Origin: a virus
Virus record (IMG/VR): IMGVR_UViG_3300037427_001625
Span: 1 to 21,853 of that record
Length of the DNA: 21,853 nucleotides
Direction: 5' to 3' (one strand)
A model generated the notes under the pieces. That model was not told the origin of the DNA. It searched no databases and saw only the letters and a program-made list of their open reading frames with translations. The first letter of the stretch is position 1; the number at the start of each line of letters is the position of its first letter. The position numbers and the translations under genes are program-made. This document shows positions 1 through 7,454 of this stretch, piece by piece.

Positions 1-1
1 A

Positions 2-1699
2 CAAGTAACTATTATTAATTCTGGTCAGGCATATACATATCAACCTGGAGTTACATTTAGTGATCCAAAGGAAACTGTAGCAGGTATTCTAACTGCAACT
101 GTAGGTGTTGGTACTACCAATAGTGGTCAATTATCAATGGTATCCATTGCTAATTCTGGAGATGGATATAACTTTACACCAATCATCACAGTTGCACCTC
201 CACCAGATCCGATAGGTAATGCAATATACGTTGGTATATCAACTTATCAACTACCAGCAGGATTTGAAGGTATTCATATAAATCCTGCAGGAGATAGGAT
301 GTATGCTGCTTTTGGATCTTTAGGATATACTGTTGGTGAGATACATGAGTGGGTACTATCTACACCTTGGGATGTAACCACTGCGGTATTAGATAATATA
401 AAAATATTAAACTTCACACTGCAATTTACATATGCTACTGGTGTGGACTTTAAACCAGATGGTAAAACAATGTATATCTCTGGTCAGACATCTTCTGGAT
501 TTAAAGTAGCACAATACTCATTAGCAACTGCATGGGATATTGGTGATACTGTAACCTATGTTACTAGTATATCGACTGTAAGTCCTTCAGGAGTTAGATT
601 CCAAGATAATGGAAGTCATATGTTCCTTATGGATACAGACAATCCAGATACTATTAGAAAATATGAATTAATTACACCTTGGCTTATATCATCAGCAATC
701 AGTACTCCAGTACAAACATTAAATATTGGTACTCTTTGTAATAGTGAATCAACTTCTAATGCATTTAACTTTAAAGATGATGGATCAGAACTATATGTAA
801 GTGGTTTAGATAATGCATCAGTTTATATTCTTACATGTGGAACAAACTGGGATCTTGGTACATTAACATTAAAAGGAACCTTAAACGTATCATCTAAAGA
901 TAGTAATCCATTAGATGCCTTCACAAACCCAACTTCAACTAGATTTATAGTTGCTGGTGGAACTGGAAGGTTTGTACACACATACAACATAGACCTAACA
1001 GCAACAGCAACAGTATCACTAGTTGGTGAGAATCTTGCGGTAACTGCTATATCAAATCCTGGTGGAACTTATGATGCAGCAAATCCACCAATCATATCAG
1101 TTCAACCACCAACTCCTCATAGAAGAGCAACTGGTTATACCCTAGTTAATGATGGTAAGGTAACAGATATTGTTATGCAAGATAGAGGATATAATTATAG
1201 ATCTGCACCAACTATTGAAATTGCTCCACCAACACAACCTGTAACAGCAACAGCAACAGTTAAAACTGAAAATGGAAGCGTTGTTGATATATTCATAGGT
1301 AATGTTGGATCTGGTTACTATGAAGCACCAACACTAACGTTTAGTGAACCTGGACCTCTCTATGTTCCACAAAAAGCTGAAGTGTTTGAAAGAGATGGAC
1401 AAGAATGGACATATGATGGATATAACTGGAGAAAACGTCTATCTTATGGTGTTATATACAATGATCCAAATATCGACTCTCTAGTAGAGAAGGGTGGTAA
1501 AGATGTATCAAGAACTGTAACTAATATAGAATACGAACAACAAATAGAAGATAAGAAAAGAGAAATTTATGTTCTAAAGACAAATTTCCTTGGTATTATC
1601 TTAGATGACCAAGACTCTCAAAGTGAATACAAAAAAGGTTCTGAACAATATGTGTCCAGAACCTTAAAGAAGGGAGATAATCCCCGATTATACGAATAA
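2..1699 (+). CDS. Fibre-like virion structural protein, 3' part (5' end outside window)
   Basis: The reading frame is open from the left edge of the window, so the Met codon at 137 is probably internal and the gene begins upstream. I see at least five copies of a short beta motif of the form N-x-G-x-G/A-Y followed by P and then PP (near bases 20, 150, 1055, 1185 and 1305). Such GxGY repeats occur in phage tail fibre and baseplate proteins. Between the second and third copies lies a stretch of about 265 residues with roughly five blade-like units, each with F-x-x-DG-x-x-MY-like and TPWD-like elements, which suggests a beta-propeller. The C-terminal 130 residues are charged and unlike the repeats. 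The protein probably contributes to host recognition or to the baseplate. The stop codon abuts the stop of the convergent gp32 gene. The family is inferred from composition and repeats, not from a named homologue. Confidence 0.75.
   Translation, partial: QVTIINSGQAYTYQPGVTFSDPKETVAGILTATVGVGTTNSGQLSMVSIANSGDGYNFTPIITVAPPPDPIGNAIYVGISTYQLPAGFEGIHINPAGDRMYAAFGSLGYTVGEIHEWVLSTPWDVTTAVLDNIKILNFTLQFTYATGVDFKPDGKTMYISGQTSSGFKVAQYSLATAWDIGDTVTYVTSISTVSPSGVRFQDNGSHMFLMDTDNPDTIRKYELITPWLISSAISTPVQTLNIGTLCNSESTSNAFNFKDDGSELYVSGLDNASVYILTCGTNWDLGTLTLKGTLNVSSKDSNPLDAFTNPTSTRFIVAGGTGRFVHTYNIDLTATATVSLVGENLAVTAISNPGGTYDAANPPIISVQPPTPHRRATGYTLVNDGKVTDIVMQDRGYNYRSAPTIEIAPPTQPVTATATVKTENGSVVDIFIGNVGSGYYEAPTLTFSEPGPLYVPQKAEVFERDGQEWTYDGYNWRKRLSYGVIYNDPNIDSLVEKGGKDVSRTVTNIEYEQQIEDKKREIYVLKTNFLGIILDDQDSQSEYKKGSEQYVSRTLKKGDNPRLYE
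1631..1665 (-). terminator. Intrinsic terminator of gp32, inside the convergent fibre gene
   Basis: A perfect 9-bp inverted repeat (AAGGTTCTG at 1635-1643 and CAGAACCTT at 1657-1665, 13-nt loop) is followed on the minus strand by a U run (A run at 1631-1636 on the plus strand). It lies about 35 nt beyond the gp32 stop codon. It is also translated on the plus strand as part of the fibre C-terminus. There is no U tract in the plus direction. Confidence 0.75.
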
Positions 1700-2611
1700 T
1701 TAACTCTCTGCGAGTTTTTGGAAGTAACTCATAGCATCATCTTCTTCATCTGAAGCTGCTGGAGCGGCAGATACTGCCTCTTCTGCTGCTTTACGAGAAG
1801 CAAAGTCGGGTTTATATGAACCACGAGCATTGTCCTCATCACGCACCTCTACGTCTACACGAGCAGGTGCTTTTTTAACGCCAAGAACATAGTCCAAACG
1901 CTTCTTCAAATCTTCATAAGACTTGAATTGATCAGCAGCGACTAATGCCTGAAGTGAATATTCAGTCTTCCAAATTGCTTCCATTGCATCATCATCCTCC
2001 AAGAGTGGAGCAGGTGTTGCAAATTCAGACTTATCATAATTCCAATAACCATCAACCTTGCGAATCTTTAATTTAAAGTCCGCACCTTGCCAAAAATCAA
2101 ATGGATTAATAGGCGACTCATCTTCAAATTCTGGTTGCATTGCTGCCATGATCTTATCAAAGATCTTTGCACCAAATTTGTAAAGATATACCTTACCCTC
2201 ACTAGCAGGGTTAGCAGGATCTTTTACGACATAGATGTTTGCGTAGTAAGAAAGCTTACGCTTCTGCTTACGTACTGTCGTTTTGTCGTCTTCATTACCA
2301 CTATTCCATAATTCTCTATTATGCTCAGATACTGGATCTTTACCACCAAGAGTGGTTAAAGAATTCTCAATATACCATCCACCTGGTCCTTGGAACCCGT
2401 GTGAGTACATTTTTACCCAAGGTAGATCTTCACTATCTGGAGCAGGTAGGAATCGAATAACAGCATATCCGTTACCCGTTTTATCCATCTCTGGTTTCCA
2501 GAGTCTTTCGTCCTGATTTCCAGAACCACTGTTCATCTTTTCTACTTCTTTTACCAATTTTTGGGTAAGAGAACCTAAAGATGATTGCTTTTTTAAATTA
2601 GCAAATGACAT
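1700..2611 (-). CDS. 32: gp32-like single-stranded DNA-binding protein
   Basis: This 303-residue protein matches T4 gp32 along its core: the GNGYAVIRFLP strand, HGFQGPGGWYIE, the KRKLSYYANIYVVKDP segment, and the GKVYLYKFG strand. It binds ssDNA cooperatively during phage replication, recombination and repair. It has a basic N-terminus (the cooperativity region in T4) and a long acidic C-terminal tail ending in DEEDDAMSYFQKLAES, the part that recruits partners in T4. It has no cysteine, so the T4 zinc ligands Cys77, Cys87 and Cys90 are missing; the aligned loop reads GGKDPVSEHNREL. The gene is last in the minus-strand replication cluster, after gp59 and a DUF1825 gene. It has its own promoter (2681-2708), a structured leader and a terminator. 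An AGGA-type ribosome site lies just upstream of the ATG. Confidence 0.97.
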   Translation of the reverse strand: MSFANLKKQSSLGSLTQKLVKEVEKMNSGSGNQDERLWKPEMDKTGNGYAVIRFLPAPDSEDLPWVKMYSHGFQGPGGWYIENSLTTLGGKDPVSEHNRELWNSGNEDDKTTVRKQKRKLSYYANIYVVKDPANPASEGKVYLYKFGAKIFDKIMAAMQPEFEDESPINPFDFWQGADFKLKIRKVDGYWNYDKSEFATPAPLLEDDDAMEAIWKTEYSLQALVAADQFKSYEDLKKRLDYVLGVKKAPARVDVEVRDEDNARGSYKPDFASRKAAEEAVSAAPAASDEEDDAMSYFQKLAES

Positions 2612-2676
2612 ACGTATTCCTCGTATTTGTTGTATTCGGCTTGTGTGTATCCTTTAAGGCAATTGCTGTAGGATAC
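2612..2676 (-). promoter_or_regulatory. gp32 mRNA leader with hairpin, possible autoregulatory element
   Basis: The predicted transcript start is near 2674, giving a leader of about 63 nt. Its 5' end can fold into a 7-bp stem (GTATCCT/AGGATAC at 2670-2676 and 2647-2653). An A-rich, apparently unstructured stretch then runs to the ribosome site. T4 gp32 represses its own translation by binding a pseudoknot plus an unstructured leader, and the arrangement here is similar in outline. I did not establish a pseudoknot. Confidence 0.45.
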
Positions 2677-2697
2677 TTACAGTATAGTGCAATTGCC
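2658..2697. repeat. 9-bp inverted repeat overlapping the gp32 promoter
   Basis: GGCAATTGC at 2658-2666 and GCAATTGCC at 2689-2697 form a perfect inverted repeat. The core GCAATTGC is itself a palindrome, so there are two copies of an 8-bp palindromic site. One copy lies in the spacer between the -35 and -10 elements. The other lies downstream of the likely start site. This geometry would suit an operator, but the function is inferred. Confidence 0.5.
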
Positions 2698-2708
2698 GTG
2701 AAAGTCAA
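2681..2708 (-). promoter_or_regulatory. Sigma70-type promoter for gp32
   Basis: On the minus strand TTGACT (2703-2708) and TATACT (2681-2686) are separated by 16 nt. Both are close to the bacterial -35 and -10 consensus. The promoter lies directly downstream of the DUF1825 stop codon, so gp32 can be transcribed separately from the genes upstream. Confidence 0.7.
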
Positions 2709-3035
2709 TTATTGAACCTGCTTCTTCATCTGATTTATCATCTTCTCCATATTAGTGAAAACTACTGACATGTCAATGTCATCAGGTAAACCCATCATTT
2801 TAGCAGATGCCATAATATTCTCCTTCATCTGTTTAGCAGCAGGATCATCTGATAACGTTAATCTAGTATATAAAATCTTTTGCTTCTCTAATAATGTAGA
2901 GATTAATTCTACGTGCTTAAGTTTCTCTTCTTTACCCATAGAGTAAAAACTAAATGCACTCTGATACAGATCTTCCTGTAATTCTGCTATATGGGCAACT
3001 TCTGCACGTACCACATCGGAGTCAAAAAAATTCAT
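2709..3035 (-). CDS. DUF1825 family protein
   Basis: The 108-residue protein begins MNFFDSDVV and then has helical segments and a C-terminal FTNMEKMINQMKKQV. This fits the DUF1825 family, small proteins found in cyanobacteria and cyanophages; I know of no established biochemical role. I chose the ATG at 3035 rather than the GTG at 3044. It has AAGGAG 8 nt upstream, it matches the family's usual M-x-FFDS start, and it makes an ATGA overlap with the gp59 stop. The gene sits between gp59 and gp32, where T4 has no gene, so a role linked to phage replication or transcription is possible but inferred. It supports a cyanobacterial host. Confidence 0.8.
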   Translation of the reverse strand: MNFFDSDVVRAEVAHIAELQEDLYQSAFSFYSMGKEEKLKHVELISTLLEKQKILYTRLTLSDDPAAKQMKENIMASAKMMGLPDDIDMSVVFTNMEKMINQMKKQVQ

Positions 3036-3622
3036 AAAATGCACTCCTTCAAGATTTTCTTAAACTTAAATACATCAATATTTAGGAATGATTCATACTT
3101 ATTCATATTAGTAGAAACTAACGCCCAAACAGGATCTTTGAGTTTTTTATCATAATCTTTCTTGTAACCCAATATGCGATTAAGTATCACCATAGTCTCT
3201 AATGACAAATTTCCTTGTAAATGCTCTTTTAGTAATAATGGATGAGAAGTCCCATTTACCTCAAAAGTCTTATTAAAGTCTTGTATTGAAATAACCGATT
3301 CTACCTCAGATTTGAACAAATAGGTTAAAGACTGAATTTTACCATTCCACGAAATATAGGTTTTTTCACCTTCTCTGATAATATCACCAATCCACAATCT
3401 TTGCGGATCTCCCGAAGATACAAAATTAGATACAAAGAAGTCAATTACCTCTTTTTCACTTTTTTGCCTACTTAACTTCTCAAACCAAAAACGATCCTTC
3501 CTCTTATAAAAGGATTGTAAAGATGCTCGGACTTTACCACAATATTTGTGGTAGTCATAATTATCTTTAGTAAAATGATTCTTTAAAGCCAAATAAGTTT
3601 TGTATACTTCAAATGGTGTCAT
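3032..3622 (-). CDS. 59: gp59-like loader of replicative helicase
   Basis: The 196-residue protein resembles T4 gp59 in length, basic helical composition and start (MTPFEVYKTYLALKNHF). In T4, gp59 binds gp32-coated forked DNA and loads the gp41 helicase onto the lagging strand, coupling recombination to replication. The position between gp33 and gp32 matches the T4 gene order, which strengthens the call. The stop overlaps the DUF1825 start as ATGA. A 60-nt gap with a weak hairpin separates it from gp33 upstream. Confidence 0.88.
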   Translation of the reverse strand: MTPFEVYKTYLALKNHFTKDNYDYHKYCGKVRASLQSFYKRKDRFWFEKLSRQKSEKEVIDFFVSNFVSSGDPQRLWIGDIIREGEKTYISWNGKIQSLTYLFKSEVESVISIQDFNKTFEVNGTSHPLLLKEHLQGNLSLETMVILNRILGYKKDYDKKLKDPVWALVSTNMNKYESFLNIDVFKFKKILKECIL

Positions 3623-3658
3623 AATCTTGAAAAGGGTATTTCGTGAAAAATGCCCTCG

Positions 3659-3682
3659 ATAAAATTTCCGACTTTTTCGGAA
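3659..3682 (-). terminator. Weak hairpin after gp33, possible attenuator
   Basis: Directly after the gp33 stop the minus strand reads TTCCGA, a 5-nt loop, TCGGAA, and then ATTTTAT. The 6-bp stem with a short, interrupted U tract looks like a weak intrinsic terminator that would let part of transcription continue into gp59. Confidence 0.4.
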
Positions 3683-3952
3683 TTAAAAGACCAATTTCGC
3701 TCTGGTAGTGCGTTTCAAAAAGTTTAACTCTGTTGCATCAAACTTAATCTTCTCCTTCAATGGTTTGGAGATTAACTTTGGTACTGATTCCAGATCTATA
3801 CTATTACAATCACAAAAGTATATGATTGCATCAATATAATTCATGTTAGCATTGTCCTTGACAAGAGTCTCAATCTCCTGTGCAAATTTAGATGGACAAA
3901 AAAACTTTTTTTCTAGTGCCTTTTCAAACTCTGCATCTAGTTTAGCTGGCAT
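3683..3952 (-). CDS. 33: gp33-like late transcription co-activator
   Basis: The 89-residue protein aligns with T4 gp33 in its central part: a segment like MNYIDAIIYFCDCNSID, then LISKPLKEKI, then LNFLKR, matching T4 MSYLEATTAFLEENSI, IPSGIIEKI and ENLLRP. In T4, gp33 bridges host RNA polymerase and the sliding clamp at late promoters. The T4 clamp-binding tail (LDFLL) is not evident; this protein ends in RAKLVF. A longer open frame starts at 4090, but the ATG at 3952 is preferred. It begins with the MPAKLDAEF stretch and overlaps the upstream nuclease gene by only 11 nt. Late promoters of T4 type in this window fit its presence. Confidence 0.85.
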   Translation of the reverse strand: MPAKLDAEFEKALEKKFFCPSKFAQEIETLVKDNANMNYIDAIIYFCDCNSIDLESVPKLISKPLKEKIKFDATELNFLKRTTRAKLVF

Positions 3953-4619
3953 AACTCTCGATTTTGTGTTGAATAAATTCCCGAATATATTCTGTGAGTA
4001 GTTTAATGTACTTCTTTTTGTCATACTCCTCATAAACAATAGATTCTCCATTTTCACATGCCATGATGATGACAAGTTTCTTGACGGCAATGCCAGTCAA
4101 TTCATATAACATACAACCGTATGCCATACATTGTACAAAGTAGTGATCGACCCACTTCCTTGGTTTAGGTTTTTTAGATGTCTTAAAATCTATTATGGCT
4201 AATTCGCCATTATACTCTGCGATACAGTCCACAGTACCTGCAATGCCCAGTTCTTTACTATACAGTGAACCTTCTAGAGCATGAACCCTAGATATTTTAT
4301 TTAGTTCACTTTTATAGATCTTAAAAAGCATTTGAGATAAAGGTTGTACCTCTGGCAACTCGTGGTTGTACAGATACGCCTCAGTAAGAGTATGTGTATC
4401 TGTACCACGACTAGTTGCTTGTCTAGTGATGCGATCTGCCTCTGCATCACCCACTTTCTTTCGCCAGTTAACAAATATCTCTTTGTTATGGTGACTTGTT
4501 ACCGAGGTTATGGATACTAATTTAAGTAGTTCGTCTTCATCAGGAACTGAATAATAACGAACACCATCTATAGTTTCCCTCGATAACTTAGGGAGATCCA
4601 GATCGACATGTTCAAACAT
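3942..4619 (-). CDS. PD-(D/E)XK family exonuclease (RecB/Cas4-like fold)
   Basis: The 225-residue protein carries the PD-(D/E)XK nuclease core: a His in GTDTHTLTE (His76), Asp131 in GTVD, the D-x-K triad in IIDFKTSKK (Asp144, Lys146), and a following Gln163/Tyr167 helix. These residues bind Mg2+ and the scissile phosphate in RecB-like nucleases. I do not see the four-cysteine iron-sulfur cluster of Cas4. It probably takes part in DNA recombination or in degradation of host DNA. It begins one base inside the PhoH stop (TAATG), so the two are translationally coupled. It overlaps gp33 by 11 nt. Confidence 0.85.
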   Translation of the reverse strand: MFEHVDLDLPKLSRETIDGVRYYSVPDEDELLKLVSITSVTSHHNKEIFVNWRKKVGDAEADRITRQATSRGTDTHTLTEAYLYNHELPEVQPLSQMLFKIYKSELNKISRVHALEGSLYSKELGIAGTVDCIAEYNGELAIIDFKTSKKPKPRKWVDHYFVQCMAYGCMLYELTGIAVKKLVIIMACENGESIVYEEYDKKKYIKLLTEYIREFIQHKIESYAS

Positions 4620-5377
4620 TACATTGATAAACTATGTTTTGCCATTATGTACTCTTTACAGAGACCAGAACGTACAATATCTTCCATACCAAATTCAATA
4701 AAATCAAATGATGGCATGATTCTAAGGATCTTTGTAAAATCCATGATACCATTACGCTCGTTTGTTTTTGTTAGGTCAGACTGTGAAGCATCTCCACAAA
4801 AACAGATCTTGGTGTTTTCACCAGACCTTGTAATTATACTATCAAGTTCATGATAATTCAAGTTTTGGAACTCATCAACAATAATGATAGCATTGTCTAG
4901 AGTTGTACCTCTAAGAAATGATGTTGACCAAAAACTTATAGTACCTTGAGTTTTTAAGTTACCGTACAACATTTCAAAGTCAGAATCAGTTTCTAACTCA
5001 AACATATACTTCACCATATTCTTGTATGGTATTTGATAAAGTAAGGACTTGTCTTCATGATCGCCAGGAAGAAAACCAATTTCACGAGTAGCAACTAGAG
5101 ATCTAACAATATAGATCTTCTCATAAGGTGTTGTATGATCTAATACATCTGCTAGTGCATTATATAATGTAATAAATGTCTTACCAGTTCCTGCTGCACC
5201 GTAAGCAACAATATTCTGATTATTTTTATAACAACGATACAGATTCTCTTGATTATCTGTCAAAGGTTCGATCTCTCTCATGAGATCTGCATTGATAGGT
5301 TTCTTTCTTCTTCTTTGCTTGGCAGTCATTCCGACTCCAACTGCTTGATCTTCTTTTGTCCTTCTTTTTCTTGCCAT
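4619..5377 (-). CDS. phoH: PhoH-like ATPase
   Basis: The 252-residue protein has a Walker A motif (GAAGTGKT, residues 60-67), a Walker B motif (IIIVDEFQN, about 164-172) and a downstream GDASQSD motif. This is the P-loop layout of PhoH proteins, which resemble the N-terminal half of helicase superfamily 1. PhoH is widespread in marine phages. Its cellular name comes from phosphate starvation, but its biochemical role in phages is unsettled and may concern RNA. The basic N-terminus (KRRTKEDQ, KQRRRKK) could bind nucleic acid. The gene follows the split carbamoyltransferase after 7 nt and is coupled to the nuclease downstream. Confidence 0.93.
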   Translation of the reverse strand: MARKRRTKEDQAVGVGMTAKQRRRKKPINADLMREIEPLTDNQENLYRCYKNNQNIVAYGAAGTGKTFITLYNALADVLDHTTPYEKIYIVRSLVATREIGFLPGDHEDKSLLYQIPYKNMVKYMFELETDSDFEMLYGNLKTQGTISFWSTSFLRGTTLDNAIIIVDEFQNLNYHELDSIITRSGENTKICFCGDASQSDLTKTNERNGIMDFTKILRIMPSFDFIEFGMEDIVRSGLCKEYIMAKHSLSM

Positions 5378-5384
5378 ACTTGGT

Positions 5385-6476
5385 TTATCCGAGGAATAGA
5401 GAGGTTAATGGGTGACGTTGTGTATTATTCAAAAGATGATGCCACACATAAAATGCAGCACCTATAGAAGTACCACCATCATGAGCACATGGATCAACAT
5501 GGAAGTTAATCTCAGGGAACTCCTTAATATAGCGATAATTATTTACACAGTTAAGAAAATAACCGCCAGATAAAACGACATTTTTAGTGCCTGTTTTATC
5601 TAGCAGTTGCTTTATTAATCTGATAGTATGCTTCTTAGATTCCAATTGAACCTTAGCCAGTACATTAGACATGTCCTCAAAGGATACATCAAAAATCTCA
5701 TCATCGTTTTTTGCAAACTCTGGATCAAAATTAGGACAATTTAACACACGTCTACAAGTATCTAGTAAAACATCATTGTCTGTCACCCAAATATCCCCTT
5801 TGGGATCGTAATAGAACCATTCTTCAGGGTGAACCTCTGCTTTACCATAAGGAGATACTCCCATGCCTTCTCCAGCACCACCTAGTCGGCAAATACCACA
5901 AAGTAAATTAAATAATCCACCATTAGATAAACTATGAGTGATAGCAAGTTTATCATTAATTCTTAGAACACTATTATTAAATGTTGTATCATAAAATCCA
6001 TGATGCTTATGAATAGTCTCTATATTATTACCAGAGAAGTAATACATACTTTCTGCTTCTTTCATATCAACAACTGAATTTACAGGTGCTCCTCCCCCAT
6101 CACAAATTAATGCTGCTGCTTCATCAAAGGATGAAGAATAAAATGCACTAGAGGCATGGAAAAGATGATGTTCCTTTAAATAGTGTTCTTCATCATAAGT
6201 TATACCATATAATTTTAAATTCTTTTTGACTTGCTTTATTGTTTTATCATCAGGGCAATTAGTCCACTTATTCTTAACATAAGAACAAAAAATTATATGA
6301 TCTACATGTTTTGTATACTGAAGAATACATGCTAAACATGCCATCTGAGCATCTAATTCCCACTCCTCTTCTTTATTCCTATTCAACCTATCATCTTCAA
6401 GATAATATAATATCTCTCCATCATCTAACAAACAAATAGATGGATGATGTGATACATTAACACCTAAGATAAACAT
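5385..6476 (-). CDS. Carbamoyltransferase N-terminal (ASKHA/Kae1-like) domain as a separate gene
   Basis: The 363-residue product covers only the N-terminal domain of NodU/CmcH/TobZ-type carbamoyltransferases. It has the metal-binding HHLFHA motif (103-108), LICDGGG, GAGEGMGVSPYGKAEVHP, NVVLSGGYFLNCV and CAHDGGTSIGAAF. In this family the Kae1-like domain transfers the carbamoyl group from an adenylate intermediate to a hydroxyl of the acceptor. The protein ends at HPLTSLFLG, where a full-length enzyme passes into its linker, so the break is at a domain boundary and not a random truncation. The missing C-terminal domain is encoded by the gene just upstream in the transcript, overlapping by 13 nt. 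Both halves keep their motifs and probably assemble into one enzyme. The acceptor substrate is unknown. Confidence 0.9.
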   Translation of the reverse strand: MFILGVNVSHHPSICLLDDGEILYYLEDDRLNRNKEEEWELDAQMACLACILQYTKHVDHIIFCSYVKNKWTNCPDDKTIKQVKKNLKLYGITYDEEHYLKEHHLFHASSAFYSSSFDEAAALICDGGGAPVNSVVDMKEAESMYYFSGNNIETIHKHHGFYDTTFNNSVLRINDKLAITHSLSNGGLFNLLCGICRLGGAGEGMGVSPYGKAEVHPEEWFYYDPKGDIWVTDNDVLLDTCRRVLNCPNFDPEFAKNDDEIFDVSFEDMSNVLAKVQLESKKHTIRLIKQLLDKTGTKNVVLSGGYFLNCVNNYRYIKEFPEINFHVDPCAHDGGTSIGAAFYVWHHLLNNTQRHPLTSLFLG

Positions 6477-7057
6477 GATTGACCTGCCACATTAACTTCA
6501 TTATTAATATGAACTATCTTACTCTCCTCTGGTTGATACACATACTCAATAGAAGATTTGTATAACATATCATACGTATCATAAATGGTATGACATATAA
6601 CCTCACCTGCAAGATTGAGTGATGTATTAAACAACATAGGTATACCAGTCTCCTCATAGAAAGTTTTTATAAGGTGATAGTAATGATAGTTCTGCTCCTC
6701 TGTCACTGTTTGAATCCTACATGTTCCATCAACATGTATAACTCCTGGTATCAACTCCTTCTTATCTTCTTTAACAGGTATAGCATACATCATAAAGGGG
6801 GATGATTTAAGAGTCAACATCTCAAACCAATCAGCAGCATACTCCTCAAGAACACTAGCAGCAAATGGTCTCCACCACTGCCTACCTTTAGCATCATTAA
6901 CCTTCTTCTGTGCTTCAGAATCCCTAGGATCATATAGTACAGACCTATTACCTAATGCTCTTGGTCCTGCCTCTGTTCTACCTTGATGTATACAGACAAT
7001 GTTCTTCTTAACTAGAAGATCAACAACATCATCATAAGTTGCCTGAATATGATTCAT
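6464..7057 (-). CDS. Carbamoyltransferase C-terminal (YrdC-like) domain as a separate gene
   Basis: The 197-residue product matches the C-terminal half of the carbamoyltransferase at 14519-16033. Shared motifs are EAGPRALGNRSVL, QWWRPFAASVLEE, IHVDGTCRIQTV and LFNTSLNLAGEVICHT. In TobZ-like enzymes this YrdC-like domain makes carbamoyl adenylate from carbamoyl phosphate and ATP. It starts with its own Met one base inside the stop of the preceding gene (TAATG). It comes before the N-terminal domain gene in the transcript, the reverse of the domain order in a fused protein. I see no frameshift that would restore a fused frame, because the order itself is swapped. Confidence 0.9.
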   Translation of the reverse strand: MNHIQATYDDVVDLLVKKNIVCIHQGRTEAGPRALGNRSVLYDPRDSEAQKKVNDAKGRQWWRPFAASVLEEYAADWFEMLTLKSSPFMMYAIPVKEDKKELIPGVIHVDGTCRIQTVTEEQNYHYYHLIKTFYEETGIPMLFNTSLNLAGEVICHTIYDTYDMLYKSSIEYVYQPEESKIVHINNEVNVAGQSCLS

Positions 7058-7320
7058 TAAGTCTTATTCACTTTATTCATACGACCCTGAATACCACCTG
7101 CCTTCTCTGCCTTCTTAAGAACTTCAGTCCATCCAGGATGTTTATTATGTAACTTATCTCTCCACTCACCAACCTCTCCAACACCAGGACATGTACTTGG
7201 ATCAGAAAAATCTCTAGTCCATTCTGGGTTGTCAACCTTCCATTGATCCCAGTCATGAACACTCATCACAACTTCTTTCTGTTCTCCAGTTGTAGTATTG
7301 ACTACAGGATAAGTTGCCAT
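7057..7320 (-). CDS. Small FmdB-like phage protein
   Basis: The 87-residue protein (start MATYPVVNTTTGEQKEVVMS, end KKAEKAGGIQGRMNKVNKT) resembles small phage proteins often labelled FmdB-like regulatory proteins. These share a T-x-TGE start, a middle stretch like DNPEW, and a C-terminal W-x-x-VLKK segment. The zinc-ribbon cysteine pairs of cellular FmdB are absent; only one Cys is present. A good ribosome site (GGAGAG, 5 nt before the ATG) supports the start. It is directly coupled to the split carbamoyltransferase, with a one-base overlap. The family call is tentative and I infer no function. Confidence 0.55.
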   Translation of the reverse strand: MATYPVVNTTTGEQKEVVMSVHDWDQWKVDNPEWTRDFSDPSTCPGVGEVGEWRDKLHNKHPGWTEVLKKAEKAGGIQGRMNKVNKT

Positions 7321-7322
7321 GA

Positions 7323-7454
7323 TTACTCTCCGTATAATGATAGAAAATCTAATTGAGATTCTATTTCATCTACTTCTTCTTTTGAGATAGGTTCCCAAGT
7401 TTTACAACTCACCTGTTTAGTATCAATCCAACAGGTAACTTCATCTTCAGTCAT
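7323..7454 (-). CDS. Small hypothetical protein (43 aa)
   Basis: An ATG at 7454 opens a 43-codon frame with start MTEDEVTCWIDTKQVSC and end LDFLSLYGE. It has a strong ribosome site (GAGGAAG, 4 nt upstream). It overlaps the stop of the gene upstream by one base (TGATG) and ends 2 nt before the next start, filling an otherwise empty gap exactly. The product is acidic with two cysteines. I do not recognise the family. Confidence 0.7.
   Translation of the reverse strand: MTEDEVTCWIDTKQVSCKTWEPISKEEVDEIESQLDFLSLYGE

Noticed and set aside
3953-4090. Upstream extension of the gp33 frame
   Set aside because: It lies entirely within the nuclease gene in another frame. The homologous part of gp33 starts at 3952.
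5385-7057. Carbamoyltransferase as a frameshifted pseudogene
   Set aside because: The domain order is swapped, both halves have their own starts and intact motifs, and neither runs into the other frame, so a frameshift cannot explain it.
7077-7262. Alternative minus-strand frame inside the FmdB-like gene
   Set aside because: It has a poor composition and no ribosome site, while the overlapping 87-codon frame has a good one and fits the gene spacing exactly.
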